Origin: Gp1-AA122 sp036378535
Lineage (GTDB): Bacteria > Acidobacteriota > Terriglobia > Terriglobales > Acidobacteriaceae
Assembly: GCA_036378535.1 (NCBI GenBank)
Contig: DASUWH010000030.1
Location: 1 to 64,000 of the forward strand
Direction: 5' to 3'
Length of the DNA stretch: 64,000 bases
Below, in pieces: positions 51,413 to 60,253 of the stretch; the stretch's first letter is position 1; each line of letters begins with the position of its first letter. Position numbers and translations under genes: made by a program. The notes beneath the pieces were generated by a model. It was not told the DNA's origin, made no database searches, and worked only from the letters and a program-made list of their open reading frames with translations.

Positions 51413-52450
51413 GTGGAATTAGGCGCAATTATTATCGTCGGGCGGAATGCAGGAAAGAATGTTCCTCCCTCGCGAAATGGGGGACGTAACAATATCTCCG
51501 CCACTTCGCCGGCAGCACCGATTGTGTGCTGGGACTTGTTGGGCCAGAGTGTCCTTCGCCGCACCGTTTCGCAACTGCGCATCGGTGGCGTTCAACTCGT
51601 CTCCGTATTGGATAGCGGCACACCGCAGCACAGCTCGACACTGCAACCGTGGGAACGAGCCGTCATTGATTATGCGCGTAGCGGTGTCGAACAAATCCTG
51701 TTGATCGACCTCAACGCGTACACCGAGACCAACGTTTACGAACTAATGAAATTTCACCGCGACAGCCGCGGTCCCGTCACCAATGTGGCCGACGATCGTG
51801 GACTGCTCGGAATAACCGTCCTGTCCTCTTCAGCGCTCGCCAATGATGATGAGGATCTGTCGCGCCGCTTGTCCGCGCTCTCCTCTTGTTCTTCAACCTT
51901 TGAGTATTCCGGATTCGTACATCGGCTTACCTCGGCGGCCGATTACCGGCAATTGGTACAGTCTGCTCTGGCGGGTATGTGCAATGCGCGGCCTGAGGCC
52001 AGGGAAATTCAGCCGGGCGTGTGGATCGGAGAAGGCGCTCGCGTGCATTCATCCGTTCGTGTCCTGGGACCCTGCTTTCTGGGCGCCAAAACACGAGTCA
52101 AGGCGGGCGGTGTAATCGCTCCTGGAGCCGCTGTCGAACGCGAGTGCGAAATCGATTGTGGAACCGTTATCGAGGCAGCCAGCATACTGCCTCGCACTTA
52201 TGTTGCCCCGGGTCTGCGAATCTCCAATGCTGTTGTTCAGGGGAGCAGATTTGTTCATCTCGGTCGCAAGATCGAGGTGGAGTTGGGCACAACCGGCTTG
52301 CTGGGCTCGATGGACAATCGCGCTTCGCGCAGAATTTTAGACACGCTCGGATCCGTGTTCGCATTCGGAGGTTCAGGCCTGGATCTGCCAACTCCATCCA
52401 GCGCTCGTGCATCTTTAGATTACGTTCGTGGCAACGGGTTCATGGAATAA
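51413..52450 (+). CDS. Sugar nucleotidyltransferase-like protein with left-handed beta-helix
   Basis: 345 residues. The N-terminal 150 residues have the rhythm of a nucleotidyltransferase (VCWDLLGQSVLRRTV, ILLIDLNAY) but the usual G-G-x-G-T-R-x loop is replaced, so catalysis is doubtful. From about residue 200 hexapeptide-like turns (VWIGEGARVHSSVRV, FLGAKTRVKAGGVIAPGAAV) form a short left-handed beta-helix as in GlmU-type enzymes. Likely glycan-related. GTG start; the STAS gene follows after 31 bases. Confidence 0.65.
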   Translation: MELGAIIIVGRNAGKNVPPSRNGGRNNISATSPAAPIVCWDLLGQSVLRRTVSQLRIGGVQLVSVLDSGTPQHSSTLQPWERAVIDYARSGVEQILLIDLNAYTETNVYELMKFHRDSRGPVTNVADDRGLLGITVLSSSALANDDEDLSRRLSALSSCSSTFEYSGFVHRLTSAADYRQLVQSALAGMCNARPEAREIQPGVWIGEGARVHSSVRVLGPCFLGAKTRVKAGGVIAPGAAVERECEIDCGTVIEAASILPRTYVAPGLRISNAVVQGSRFVHLGRKIEVELGTTGLLGSMDNRASRRILDTLGSVFAFGGSGLDLPTPSSARASLDYVRGNGFME

Positions 52451-52481
52451 CGCGGCGCAACGCTGGAGGGGTCCCCAAGGA

Positions 52482-52859
52482 ATGATTCAGTCCAAGGCAA
52501 TTATCGTAAGAGAGTTTCCCAGTCTCCTGGAGGCGTCTGAGTCGCGCCGCTTCTTCCGTCAATTACGGTCCGATTTAAGCGAAACCTACCGTCCGCAGGT
52601 GATTTTTGATCTCTCGCGCGTTCAGCATATGACTGCGCAAGGGGTTGATCTGCTGGTGCGCTGCATTGATCAGATCGCTGATCGCGATGGTGAATTGAAG
52701 TTTGCGGCCGCTTCCCCCCAAACGCAGCTGGTGCTGGAACTGACGCAGATCAGCGGCGTTGCTGAAACTTACGAGTCGGTAGAAGACGCGGTGGGAAGCT
52801 GGTCGCCGCCGGAGTTTACGGCAGCGGTGGAATCATCGTTAGCGCCGCAAGCCGCGTAA
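52482..52859 (+). CDS. STAS domain protein (anti-sigma factor antagonist-like)
   Basis: 125 residues. QVIFDLSRVQHMTAQGVDLLVR is the STAS core. In SpoIIAA the equivalent DSSG carries the phosphorylated Ser; here the run is TAQG, with Ala at that place, so regulation by phosphorylation at the canonical site is not expected. Functions may be protein docking. ATG 52482 preferred over a frame to 52428 that overlaps the upstream gene. Confidence 0.8.
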   Translation: MIQSKAIIVREFPSLLEASESRRFFRQLRSDLSETYRPQVIFDLSRVQHMTAQGVDLLVRCIDQIADRDGELKFAAASPQTQLVLELTQISGVAETYESVEDAVGSWSPPEFTAAVESSLAPQAA

Positions 52860-52948
52860 AAACTTTTGTAAGTCTCAGGCCGACGGTACTCAACCTTGAG
52901 ACTCCGAACCCGGGTTTCCGTTCGATCCACATTTGAGGAGGATGTCCC

Positions 52949-53413
52949 ATGCGGGTGGGTACGACACGCATTGTAAGCACAGCCCTCGCAATCCTGCTCT
53001 GCTGTACGCCGGAATTGGTATTTGCCGTGTCAGGCCAAGAGGCCTCTTCGGGTCAGCAGGCTGCTGGAACGCAAACTGATTCCACAACGAAGAACCTCCC
53101 GGCCGCAACTGGTACGCTTCCTGATGCGCCCCAAAGCCAGCCAAATTCCAGTCAGACCCCAGCTCCGCCACAGAATGCCGCGCCTCAGGCACAGCAACCG
53201 AATCAGCCCGAAGGCACGGCCGCCGCGCGAGCAGCCAGAACTATCGGCGGGCCCGCGTCGAAGCCGGCTGGCTCGGCAATCGCGCCTGCCAAGCAGAGGC
53301 AGATGCGGTCGCTCTTGATCAAGATTGGTGCCATTGCCGGAGCAGGCGCCGCACTTGGGACCGTCTATGCCCTCACCCGCGGCACTCCCAGCAAACCGCC
53401 CGGTGCGCGGTAA
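52949..53413 (+). CDS. Hypothetical exported protein with glycine-zipper-like helix
   Basis: 154 residues: signal peptide (about 1-27), a Gln/Pro/Ala-rich disordered stretch, then one hydrophobic Gly/Ala-rich helix (LLIKIGAIAGAGAALGTVYAL) shown by its small-residue spacing, and a short basic end. No known domain. GAGGAGG lies about seven bases before ATG 52949, a strong ribosome site. Confidence 0.6.
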   Translation: MRVGTTRIVSTALAILLCCTPELVFAVSGQEASSGQQAAGTQTDSTTKNLPAATGTLPDAPQSQPNSSQTPAPPQNAAPQAQQPNQPEGTAAARAARTIGGPASKPAGSAIAPAKQRQMRSLLIKIGAIAGAGAALGTVYALTRGTPSKPPGAR

Positions 53414-53476
53414 ACAGGTTCGGGAGAGGACACGAATTTCACAGCAGCAAAAGTTTTCCAAGAGTACCCAATTCCC

Positions 53477-54178
53477 ATGCGTACCCAACACACTCCTATT
53501 GTCGTTAGCTTTTCTGGAATCGATGGTGCCGGCAAGAGTACTCAGATCGAGCGCCTTGATAATTCCCTGCGGCTATCCGGTCTCTCTGTCCAGCGGTTCG
53601 CGTTCTGGGACAATGTCGTATTTTTGCCGCAATTCCGCGCAGGCGTTAGCCACAAGCTCCTGCGTGGAGAACTCGGTGTGGGCGCGCCCGGAAAGCCGGT
53701 CCGCCGCAACGATAAGAATGCACGCAAGTGGTATTTGACGCTCGCTCGTTCTCCTTTCTACCTGCTCGACGTGTTGAACCTTCGCAGAGTGGTAGCCAAC
53801 GCTCGCAGAAGTAACGCCGACGTGGTTATTTTTGACCGCTACATCTACGACCAGCTGGCGAATGTTTCGGGAAACCTTGCGGGTCGACTTTACGCCCGTG
53901 CCTTGCTGGCGCTTGCGCCGCGACCGGACATCGCATATCTGCTCGATGCTGATCCGGAGGCAGCCCTGGCCAGGAAGCCCGAGTATCCACTCGATTTTCT
54001 TCACGCCTATCGGCGTGCCTATCACCGGTTAGCGGAAGCCGCCCGTGAGATTGTCCTGGTTGCGCCCGGCGATGTGGATGGCGTCGAAAAAGTGATTGCG
54101 AGCGAGTTCCGAAAACGCTGGCCTGTGCTCGCTGGGGAACGCGCGCAAAGCCTGCAGGATTCGCAACTATCCGCCTGA
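53477..54178 (+). CDS. Thymidylate kinase-like P-loop protein
   Basis: 233 residues. FSGIDGAGKSTQIERL is the Walker A of thymidylate kinases, VVIFDRYIYDQLAN matches the DR(Y/F) motif and LLDADPEAALARKPEYP the lid region. The central part is divergent from Tmk, and the gene lies among glycosyltransferases, so it may act on another nucleotide or a lipid-linked substrate. Confidence 0.75.
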   Translation: MRTQHTPIVVSFSGIDGAGKSTQIERLDNSLRLSGLSVQRFAFWDNVVFLPQFRAGVSHKLLRGELGVGAPGKPVRRNDKNARKWYLTLARSPFYLLDVLNLRRVVANARRSNADVVIFDRYIYDQLANVSGNLAGRLYARALLALAPRPDIAYLLDADPEAALARKPEYPLDFLHAYRRAYHRLAEAAREIVLVAPGDVDGVEKVIASEFRKRWPVLAGERAQSLQDSQLSA

Positions 54179-54293
54179 CCTGACGGCACTCTGCTGGTGA
54201 CCTAATCGAACAATAACTTGGCCCGGCTGGTGGACAACACCTGTGCGCGAGGGCCCATCCAAGAACCGCTACTCAGAATTCCGGGTTCCTAAA

Positions 54294-55022
54294 ATGTTGA
54301 CTACTAAGAAATTCGCCCTGGTTATACCTACTTTGAATGAAGCCGGAAACATTGAACCGCTCTGTGCGCGGATCCGGGCTGCGCTGGATCCCGAAGGCGT
54401 CGATTACGAAGTCATCATTGTTGACGACGGCAGCGCGGATGGGACACAGGAAGTAGCGCAGGCCTGCGGCAAGGCCGATCCCCGAATTCGTCTGCTCGTC
54501 AGACAGGGAGAAAAGGGGCTGTCGGGCGCAGTGGTTCACGGCTGGCGACACACCGATGCCGCCTTGCTGGGTGTCATGGATGCTGACCTGCAACATCCCC
54601 CCGAGCTTTTACCGGAATTGTTGCGCGCCGTCCAGAATGGAAACGATATCGCCATTGGCAGTCGGTATGTCCAAGCCAAGCGGGTTGAAGGCTGGAATCC
54701 ATTCCGGCAGGCGGTATCGTGGCTCTCTACGCTCACTACCTTGCCCTTGCAGCGCCCTGGCGTGCATGTGAAGGATCCGATGTCGGGATTTTTCGTCGTG
54801 CGCCGCCAGTGCATCGATGGCGTTCAGCTGCAGCCGCAGGGATTCAAGATTTTGCTGGAAATCCTGGTGCGCGGGCGAATCCATTCCGCGGCCGAGGTTC
54901 CTTTCCAATTCGGGCAGAGACACGCTGGCAAGAGCAAAGCAGATGTGAAGGTCGCGCTTCACTACTTCTCTTTGCTGGGCAGGCTGTCCAGGGACGTTAT
55001 TTTCGGGTCGAGTCAAAGATGA
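54294..55022 (+). CDS. Family 2 glycosyltransferase, dolichyl/undecaprenyl-phosphate mannosyltransferase-like
   Basis: 242 residues. VIPTLNEAGNIEPL starts the GT-A fold, VIIVDDGSADGT and VMDADLQHPPELLPEL hold the nucleotide and DxD metal sites, and FFVVRRQ follows. Closest in style to DPM1-like GT2 enzymes that charge polyprenyl phosphate, without C-terminal membrane helices. ATG 54294; its TGA overlaps the next ATG (ATGA). Confidence 0.88.
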   Translation: MLTTKKFALVIPTLNEAGNIEPLCARIRAALDPEGVDYEVIIVDDGSADGTQEVAQACGKADPRIRLLVRQGEKGLSGAVVHGWRHTDAALLGVMDADLQHPPELLPELLRAVQNGNDIAIGSRYVQAKRVEGWNPFRQAVSWLSTLTTLPLQRPGVHVKDPMSGFFVVRRQCIDGVQLQPQGFKILLEILVRGRIHSAAEVPFQFGQRHAGKSKADVKVALHYFSLLGRLSRDVIFGSSQR

Positions 55023-56428
55023 AGATTTGTCTGGTCAGTGCGTTTCCACCGAGCCGACAGGGGCTGAACGAGTATGGGTTTCACATCGCTCGCGAGTTGA
55101 GCCAGCAGCCCGGATTGCAGCTTACCGTCCTCAGTGACGATCTGGAAGCGCCCGCCCCCGAATTGCCCGGCTACTCCGTCATACGCTGCTGGGGCTTCAA
55201 CAAGCTCTCCAATCCCTATCGCTTGCTGCGCGAGATCCGGCGCATTGGTCCCGACATAGTCTGGTACAACATCGGCTTCGCCAGTTTTGGCGGAAGGCCA
55301 CTGCCAGCGTTCACGGGCCTGATGATTCCAGCGCTCACCCGCATCAGCGGCTCTTACACCCATGTCACTCTTCATCAACTGGTGGAAACCGTTGATCTCA
55401 AGGATGCAGGTGTGAAGTCGAGTGGTCTTTACATGCTCGCCGGACGGATTGCGACTCACATGCTGCTGTCGGCGAATTCTCTTTCCGTTTTGTTACCTGC
55501 CTATCGAAAGGTTCTGCGAGAAAAATATCGGCGCGGCTCAATCTTTGTACGCCCCCATGGCATCTTGTCCGGCCGACCTGAGTATCCCGACCTTTCCCGC
55601 CGCGGCAATCCCGTCCACCGGATTCTCGCCTTCGGCAAGTGGGGTACATACAAACGTCTGGAATTATTGATTGCGGCTTTTCACAAGGTCGCAGAAAAGT
55701 ATCCAGAGGTAGAGCTGATCGTCGCGGGCGGCGATCACCCGAAAACGCCTGGCTACGTCGCCTCCATCGCCGCACAACATAAAAGTGAGTCCCGCATCCG
55801 TTTCACCGGTTATGTGGCCGAAGACGCCATTGCCGATTTATTTCAGACCACCAGCATTGCCGTAATGCCCTATACCTCGTCGGCGGGCTCCAGCGGAGTC
55901 GCTCACCTGGCATGCGAGTATGGAGTCCCGATCGTGGCCTCCGACATTCCCGACTTTCACGCCATTAGCGACGAGGAAGGCATTGCCACCGAGCTATTCG
56001 AGACGGGGAACGTCGACAGTCTCGCGCACCATTTGCTCACTCTCCTGGAAAATCCCGAGCGCCTGGAAGCCATGGCGCAACATAACTTTTCTGCCGCGCT
56101 GCGCATGAGCATGCCGGAAATAATCCGGCAATACATCCGCTCCTTCGACCTTCAGCATCGCATCAAGATGCTGCGAGCCGCTTCCCGATTCCGCCGCCTA
56201 CCCCGCTGGATGCCGCTTCGGCCTGCGCTCAGCCGGAGGGTTGGACGGAGATTCCTTACCTGGCATGATGCCCAGTTGACCGAGTATCTGAATTCAACCT
56301 TGGCCACTCCCGCGGGGAATGGAAACGGGAACGGCAGCGAGGTCCGTGAAGCAGAGCTCGACGACACCCTGCCCTCTCCCGCTGTGCCTATCGATCAAGC
56401 CTCCGCCCCTAAAGGCGACGCCGCCTAA
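55019..56428 (+). CDS. Family 4 glycosyltransferase
   Basis: 469 residues, GT-B fold. LVSAFPPSRQGLNEYG is the acceptor-side glycine loop; RILAFGKWGTYKRLELLIAAF and IADLFQTTSIAVMPYTSSAGSSGVAHLACEYGVPIVASD cover the donor site, with an E(x)7E-like pattern weakly kept. A basic membrane-facing patch (RFRRLPRWMPLRPALSRR) and a disordered acidic tail follow. The longer in-frame start at 54719 overlaps GT2 and is rejected. Convergent gene next. Confidence 0.88.
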   Translation: MKICLVSAFPPSRQGLNEYGFHIARELSQQPGLQLTVLSDDLEAPAPELPGYSVIRCWGFNKLSNPYRLLREIRRIGPDIVWYNIGFASFGGRPLPAFTGLMIPALTRISGSYTHVTLHQLVETVDLKDAGVKSSGLYMLAGRIATHMLLSANSLSVLLPAYRKVLREKYRRGSIFVRPHGILSGRPEYPDLSRRGNPVHRILAFGKWGTYKRLELLIAAFHKVAEKYPEVELIVAGGDHPKTPGYVASIAAQHKSESRIRFTGYVAEDAIADLFQTTSIAVMPYTSSAGSSGVAHLACEYGVPIVASDIPDFHAISDEEGIATELFETGNVDSLAHHLLTLLENPERLEAMAQHNFSAALRMSMPEIIRQYIRSFDLQHRIKMLRAASRFRRLPRWMPLRPALSRRVGRRFLTWHDAQLTEYLNSTLATPAGNGNGNGSEVREAELDDTLPSPAVPIDQASAPKGDAA

Positions 56429-56468
56429 ACTGCTCTTGGATTCTGCCTTCTAATCGAGAGAAAGGAAA

Positions 56469-56492
56469 GCAGAGTGTCCCGCGACACTCTGC
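56469..56492. terminator. Hairpin terminator between convergent genes
   Basis: GCAGAGTGTC (56469-56478) and GACACTCTGC (56483-56492) are perfect 10-bp arms with a CCGC loop. On the minus strand it is followed by TTTCCTTTCTC, so it probably ends the 56515 gene; it may also serve the GT4 gene. Confidence 0.75.
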
Positions 56493-56514
56493 AGCACTGA
56501 ATGGAATCTGGCTC

Positions 56515-57249
56515 TCAGAAGCAAGGAAACTTGGGAGTCGTTGTGCCACCCGTCAAGTTGTTGAAAACACTTTTTTGCTGCTGAACGTATTTGCCGCTGT
56601 TCAGCGTGTAATGAACCCACTGTGCTAGCCCATATTGCTGCACGAGATAGTACTCTTCCTTGTCGTGACAGCTTTGATAATTGCTGCAGTTGTAGCGGTA
56701 ACTCACCACCAGAGTTTTCAGGTTGTTCGGCAGCTTTCCTCCGAACGACATGTAGTAAGGACCCCAGACCTCGTTTACCGCGGTTCCAAGAGTATGCCTC
56801 GTGTAGCTCGTACAGCTGGTGTGGATGTCGAAGGCGGTATTCGGTACCTTAATACTGCTTCCAGGAAAACCCGCTTTGGCACAGCGTGGCGCCAGGGGCA
56901 TATTGGTGTTGTAGCTGAACTTCTTATAGGTAGTCGGTGAACTCCACGCGTATTCCGTGATCCACAGATAGATGTAGCTGCTATCGTACAGTTGAATATC
57001 CCACGGATACCCTCCGCTGCCCTTCGTCCAGTAGAACTTGCCTGGCGCGATTTCGGTGAACAGCGGGTTCGCCGAACCGCTCATATGGTTGGAAGATCGC
57101 AGGTTGGAATCCAGGGTCATCCAGTCCAGCATGTCGTACTCGCCCGCCGGACAACTGATGGTTGACTCGGCATGTGCCGGGGTGACTCCATGGACTCCTA
57201 CCCAGATTGCGAACAGGGCGATGACGAGCATAAACCGACGCATTCTCAT
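56515..57249 (-). CDS. Secreted Cys-containing protein of unknown family
   Basis: 244 residues with a signal peptide (MLVIALFAIWVGVHG then AHA) and mature part beginning SCPAGEYDMLDWMT. Six or more cysteines (SCP, RCAKA, TSCTSY, YNCSNYQSC, FPCF) suggest disulfides, consistent with an extracellular location; many Tyr/Trp residues suggest carbohydrate or surface binding. I do not recognise the family. ATG 57249 or 57243; upstream frame to 57330 ignored. Confidence 0.65.
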   Translation of the reverse strand: MRMRRFMLVIALFAIWVGVHGVTPAHAESTISCPAGEYDMLDWMTLDSNLRSSNHMSGSANPLFTEIAPGKFYWTKGSGGYPWDIQLYDSSYIYLWITEYAWSSPTTYKKFSYNTNMPLAPRCAKAGFPGSSIKVPNTAFDIHTSCTSYTRHTLGTAVNEVWGPYYMSFGGKLPNNLKTLVVSYRYNCSNYQSCHDKEEYYLVQQYGLAQWVHYTLNSGKYVQQQKSVFNNLTGGTTTPKFPCF

Positions 57250-57412
57250 ACCGGCCTCGTGAGTTCCAAGCTTCCGATCACCCGGGGTGACTGCGCATAA
57301 ACCGTCACCCGAGGGCGTGCCCATCGGCACGCACCGGAAACTGGATTTGTTAACGTTGGAGGAAAATTACTGTAGGCGGCAGGGACTCACAATCGGCGAA
57401 ACACCCTAACAT

Positions 57413-57483
57413 CTGTGGAAAACTTTACCTCATAAGTACCTGTATGGATTGTACTTACAATCCATCTACTCTGGTTTCCACAG
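57413..57483. promoter_or_regulatory. Nested palindrome between the TPR gene and the secreted protein
   Basis: Inner perfect palindrome: ATGGATTGTA (57444-57453) and TACAATCCAT (57456-57465) with a 2-base centre. Outer arms: CTGTGGAAAAC (57413-57423) and GTTTCCACAG (57474-57483) with one extra A. It lies 59 bp beyond the TPR gene stop and 164 bp upstream of the secreted-protein start. An operator for a dimeric regulator, or a terminator, is possible; the outer arms also resemble DnaA-box-like TTTTCCACA. Confidence 0.55.
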
Positions 57484-57541
57484 TCGGAAGGGGCCTGCGT
57501 AGGTGCCAATTCGGCAACTCTGGAATCACAATTGCACGCGC

Positions 57542-59011
57542 TTAGCGCTGCGGCGGTTGGCTGGGCTGGCCCTGATTTGGCGGTGGCGTCTGCGCTGCGG
57601 GAGGCTGTTGGGATTCTGGCAAGGGCTCCAGCAACTGCGGTTGCTGATTCGTACTCCCCGGCTGGGCGCCGGCTCCCGAATTTGGATTTTGCGAGTTACT
57701 CTCCGGAGCCTTGGTGGCCGCCGGCTGCTGCGATTCCGGCAAAGGTTGCAGCAGACCTCCCTGCGGTGGCTCAGTCTGCGGCGGTCTCGGCACGTTTTGG
57801 CGGTCAGGGAGTTGTGGCGCAGGCAGCGCCGGTGGGGTAACCCCGTTCAACGGCGGTACAGGCTTATTCAGTTCCGGTTCCGGCTCAGGCACCACGCTGT
57901 TATCACGCCGCCTCAATTGTGGCATCGGCTCGCCTGCGCGGCGTAGCGCCTGTTGCGCCGCTTCAATCGCGGATTGAGTATCGTTTTCGTTCTGCTGGGC
58001 GACTGAACTGACCGGCTGTCCCTCGGCTTCTCGCCTGCTGGCGTACGTAACCACAAGGTTGCGATCTGCGGCAGCGCGGGCATCAGCGTAGTAAGTTTGC
58101 GCTGTCTCCCGATCGCCATTCAACTCGGACACGTATCCCATATTATTCAGACTGAATGCATTCCCGGGATCAAGTTTGTATGCTTGCTGGAAGAATTCCT
58201 TCGCACCCTGAGGGTCGTTGTGATTCAGGGCAGCCACCCCGCGCAGATTCAGGCGCGCGATCTGCGCCTGGGAGTCCTCGCCCTTCGCAATCGTATTGCT
58301 GACTGCGCGAGCATTCCCGGCAGCCACTTCGCTGATCGGCTTGCCTCGCCATTTCACATTCGGAGAGACCAGAATCACATCGTTGGAGCGCATGCTGGCT
58401 GCAGAACTGTAGTATTTGAGCGCCGACTGCAAGTCCCCTTCGGATTCGGTGACAAATCCCATATTGTTCAACGTAAATGGGTTATGCGGATCGGTCGCCA
58501 GCGCCTTTCTTAACGTATCCTCCGCCTCGGCAATGCGCCCCTTGCCGAGCAGGCTGATCGCCTGCACATTGGCTTTATTCGCCTTGAGCTCCGGAATATT
58601 CAAAGCTGCGAACGCTTCCTGCAGGGGCCTGCCCTTCAACTCCGGCCGGCTGGAAGCATCAATGGTCGCTTCCGAAGCATTCTTGGACGAAAGCTCGTAG
58701 TACCGTAGCGCGCGGTCGGCATCGCCCTCGAGCTCAGAAATATATCCAAGGTTGTTCAGGGTAAAAGGATCATTGGGGTCGATCAGATAAGCCTCGTAGA
58801 ACAGCTTCTTGGCTCGTTCCAGGTGCCGCTTCTCAACCTCCTTGACGCCGTCACGATTGAGTTTCTGAATAGGCGTGAGTTTGCTGCGCTTGGGCAGGTT
58901 AAGCGTGAACCCCGGCCCCTGTCCCGCGGCGGCTATGGAAACAGAGACAATGATCCCGACGAGAACAAAGCCAATACCAACTCGCCTCAACTGGTAGATG
59001 TAAAAAGACAT
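57542..59011 (-). CDS. Exported TPR protein with proline/glutamine-rich tail
   Basis: 489 residues. After an N-terminal signal/anchor (about 10-30) come three similar blocks of about 100 residues, each with a TPR pair around the phrase FTLNN(L/M)G(Y/F)(V/I)(S/T)E; blocks start near residues 66, 165 and 275. The blocks look like internal duplications. The last 120 residues are Pro/Gln-rich, low complexity and probably disordered. TPRs mediate protein binding; partner unknown. Divergent from the DUF5666 gene. Confidence 0.82.
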   Translation of the reverse strand: MSFYIYQLRRVGIGFVLVGIIVSVSIAAAGQGPGFTLNLPKRSKLTPIQKLNRDGVKEVEKRHLERAKKLFYEAYLIDPNDPFTLNNLGYISELEGDADRALRYYELSSKNASEATIDASSRPELKGRPLQEAFAALNIPELKANKANVQAISLLGKGRIAEAEDTLRKALATDPHNPFTLNNMGFVTESEGDLQSALKYYSSAASMRSNDVILVSPNVKWRGKPISEVAAGNARAVSNTIAKGEDSQAQIARLNLRGVAALNHNDPQGAKEFFQQAYKLDPGNAFSLNNMGYVSELNGDRETAQTYYADARAAADRNLVVTYASRREAEGQPVSSVAQQNENDTQSAIEAAQQALRRAGEPMPQLRRRDNSVVPEPEPELNKPVPPLNGVTPPALPAPQLPDRQNVPRPPQTEPPQGGLLQPLPESQQPAATKAPESNSQNPNSGAGAQPGSTNQQPQLLEPLPESQQPPAAQTPPPNQGQPSQPPQR

Positions 59012-59162
59012 GGATCAGCAAACCTGTGTAGAAGCACTTCTTGGATGCGGTTGAGCAGCACGGGTTTGCCATGCAAGTGACTAAGCTCCTGCTAATTCAT
59101 AACGATGCGAGGCGACCCGCTACTCCGCTTTTACATCCAAAGCAGCCGGAGTTCATACCACA

Positions 59163-60047
59163 ATGTCCTTTTCCCGGTTCCTTGCCGTTTTAGCACTGGC
59201 CGCTACGGCCTGCGCCCAGACCGCTTCCCAGTCGCCACCAGCAGCTCCCCAGAAGCCCAACCCCGAGGCTGAGAAGGAGCGGTCCGGCTACGATCCCCTA
59301 CTGGATCTGCCGCCCTTGCCCAAAGGGAAGCTCACCCTCATCGGCGGCACAGTCACGAAAGTTGACCCCATAAGCGACCGCCTGGAATTGCGTGATTTTG
59401 GGGGAGGAAAGACCAACATCATTTTCGATATGCGCACAAAAATCGTTCGCAATGGCGGCCCGGCCAGCGTGAAGGACATCCAGCCCGGGCAACGCGTCTA
59501 CGTCGACACCATGCTGAAAGCCGACCAGGTGTTTGCCAAATCTATCCGCCTGGAAACCGCCGCCGACCAGGGTGACGCTCGCGGACAGGTGGTGGCCGTC
59601 GACGCCGGACGCGGCATTCTCAAGTTGCGGGAGGAAGTCGCCCCAGAGCCATTCGCCTTTCGGCTGACACCGCAAACCAACGTTGTGGTGAATGGCCGCC
59701 AGGCGGCTGCCTCGGATGTGCTTCCTGGAGCGCTGGTTACCGTCAAGTTTTCCGGCGCCGCCAACGGAAGCGTCGCGCATGAGGTCCACGTACTTGCCAA
59801 CCCCGGCCAGAACTTCACGTTTGTTGGCAAGGTGACCTTTCTCGACCTGCGCTTGAAACGGTTCGCCATCGCCAACCGGAGCGATAACGAAACTTATGAC
59901 ATCTCACTCGACCAACTGGCCCGCGGCCAGACCAGTGGACTCAGAATAGGAGCCGATGCCGTGGTCAAAGCCGTCTTCAATGGCAAGACCTACGCAGCCC
60001 AGAGTCTGGAGATTAGCCCCGCCAACAAGAATGAGGCCAGGCAGTAA
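59163..60047 (+). CDS. Exported DUF5666-type protein
   Basis: 294 residues with a signal peptide (ATACAQ near residue 18). Three OB-like beta units are visible: GGTVTKVDPISDRLEL, GQVVAVDAGRGILKLR and GKVTFLDLRLKRFAI, the last two resembling DUF5666. Such domains occur in secreted bacterial proteins of unknown role. It is divergent from the TPR protein gene with a 150-bp gap. Confidence 0.72.
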   Translation: MSFSRFLAVLALAATACAQTASQSPPAAPQKPNPEAEKERSGYDPLLDLPPLPKGKLTLIGGTVTKVDPISDRLELRDFGGGKTNIIFDMRTKIVRNGGPASVKDIQPGQRVYVDTMLKADQVFAKSIRLETAADQGDARGQVVAVDAGRGILKLREEVAPEPFAFRLTPQTNVVVNGRQAAASDVLPGALVTVKFSGAANGSVAHEVHVLANPGQNFTFVGKVTFLDLRLKRFAIANRSDNETYDISLDQLARGQTSGLRIGADAVVKAVFNGKTYAAQSLEISPANKNEARQ

Positions 60048-60253
60048 TTAGTGTTAATCATATCGGCGCGCCGCGTGCGCCTTACAGTCTCACCTGGATT
60101 CCTTGCTGGAAGATCTCCGGCATATTACGGCTGCGCACGCAATCATGTTTTGGCAGGCAACTGGCGAGAGAACCTTAGCCTCTGAAACCTATGTTCGACG
60201 GAAGCTGATAATTCTCTCGGCGTCCCTCGAAAAATTGCAGGGAGGCAATCAAC

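Noticed and set aside
54719..55018. N-terminal extension of the GT4 gene
   Set aside because: It overlaps the GT2 gene and carries no conserved sequence; ATG 55019 overlaps the GT2 stop as expected of coupled genes.
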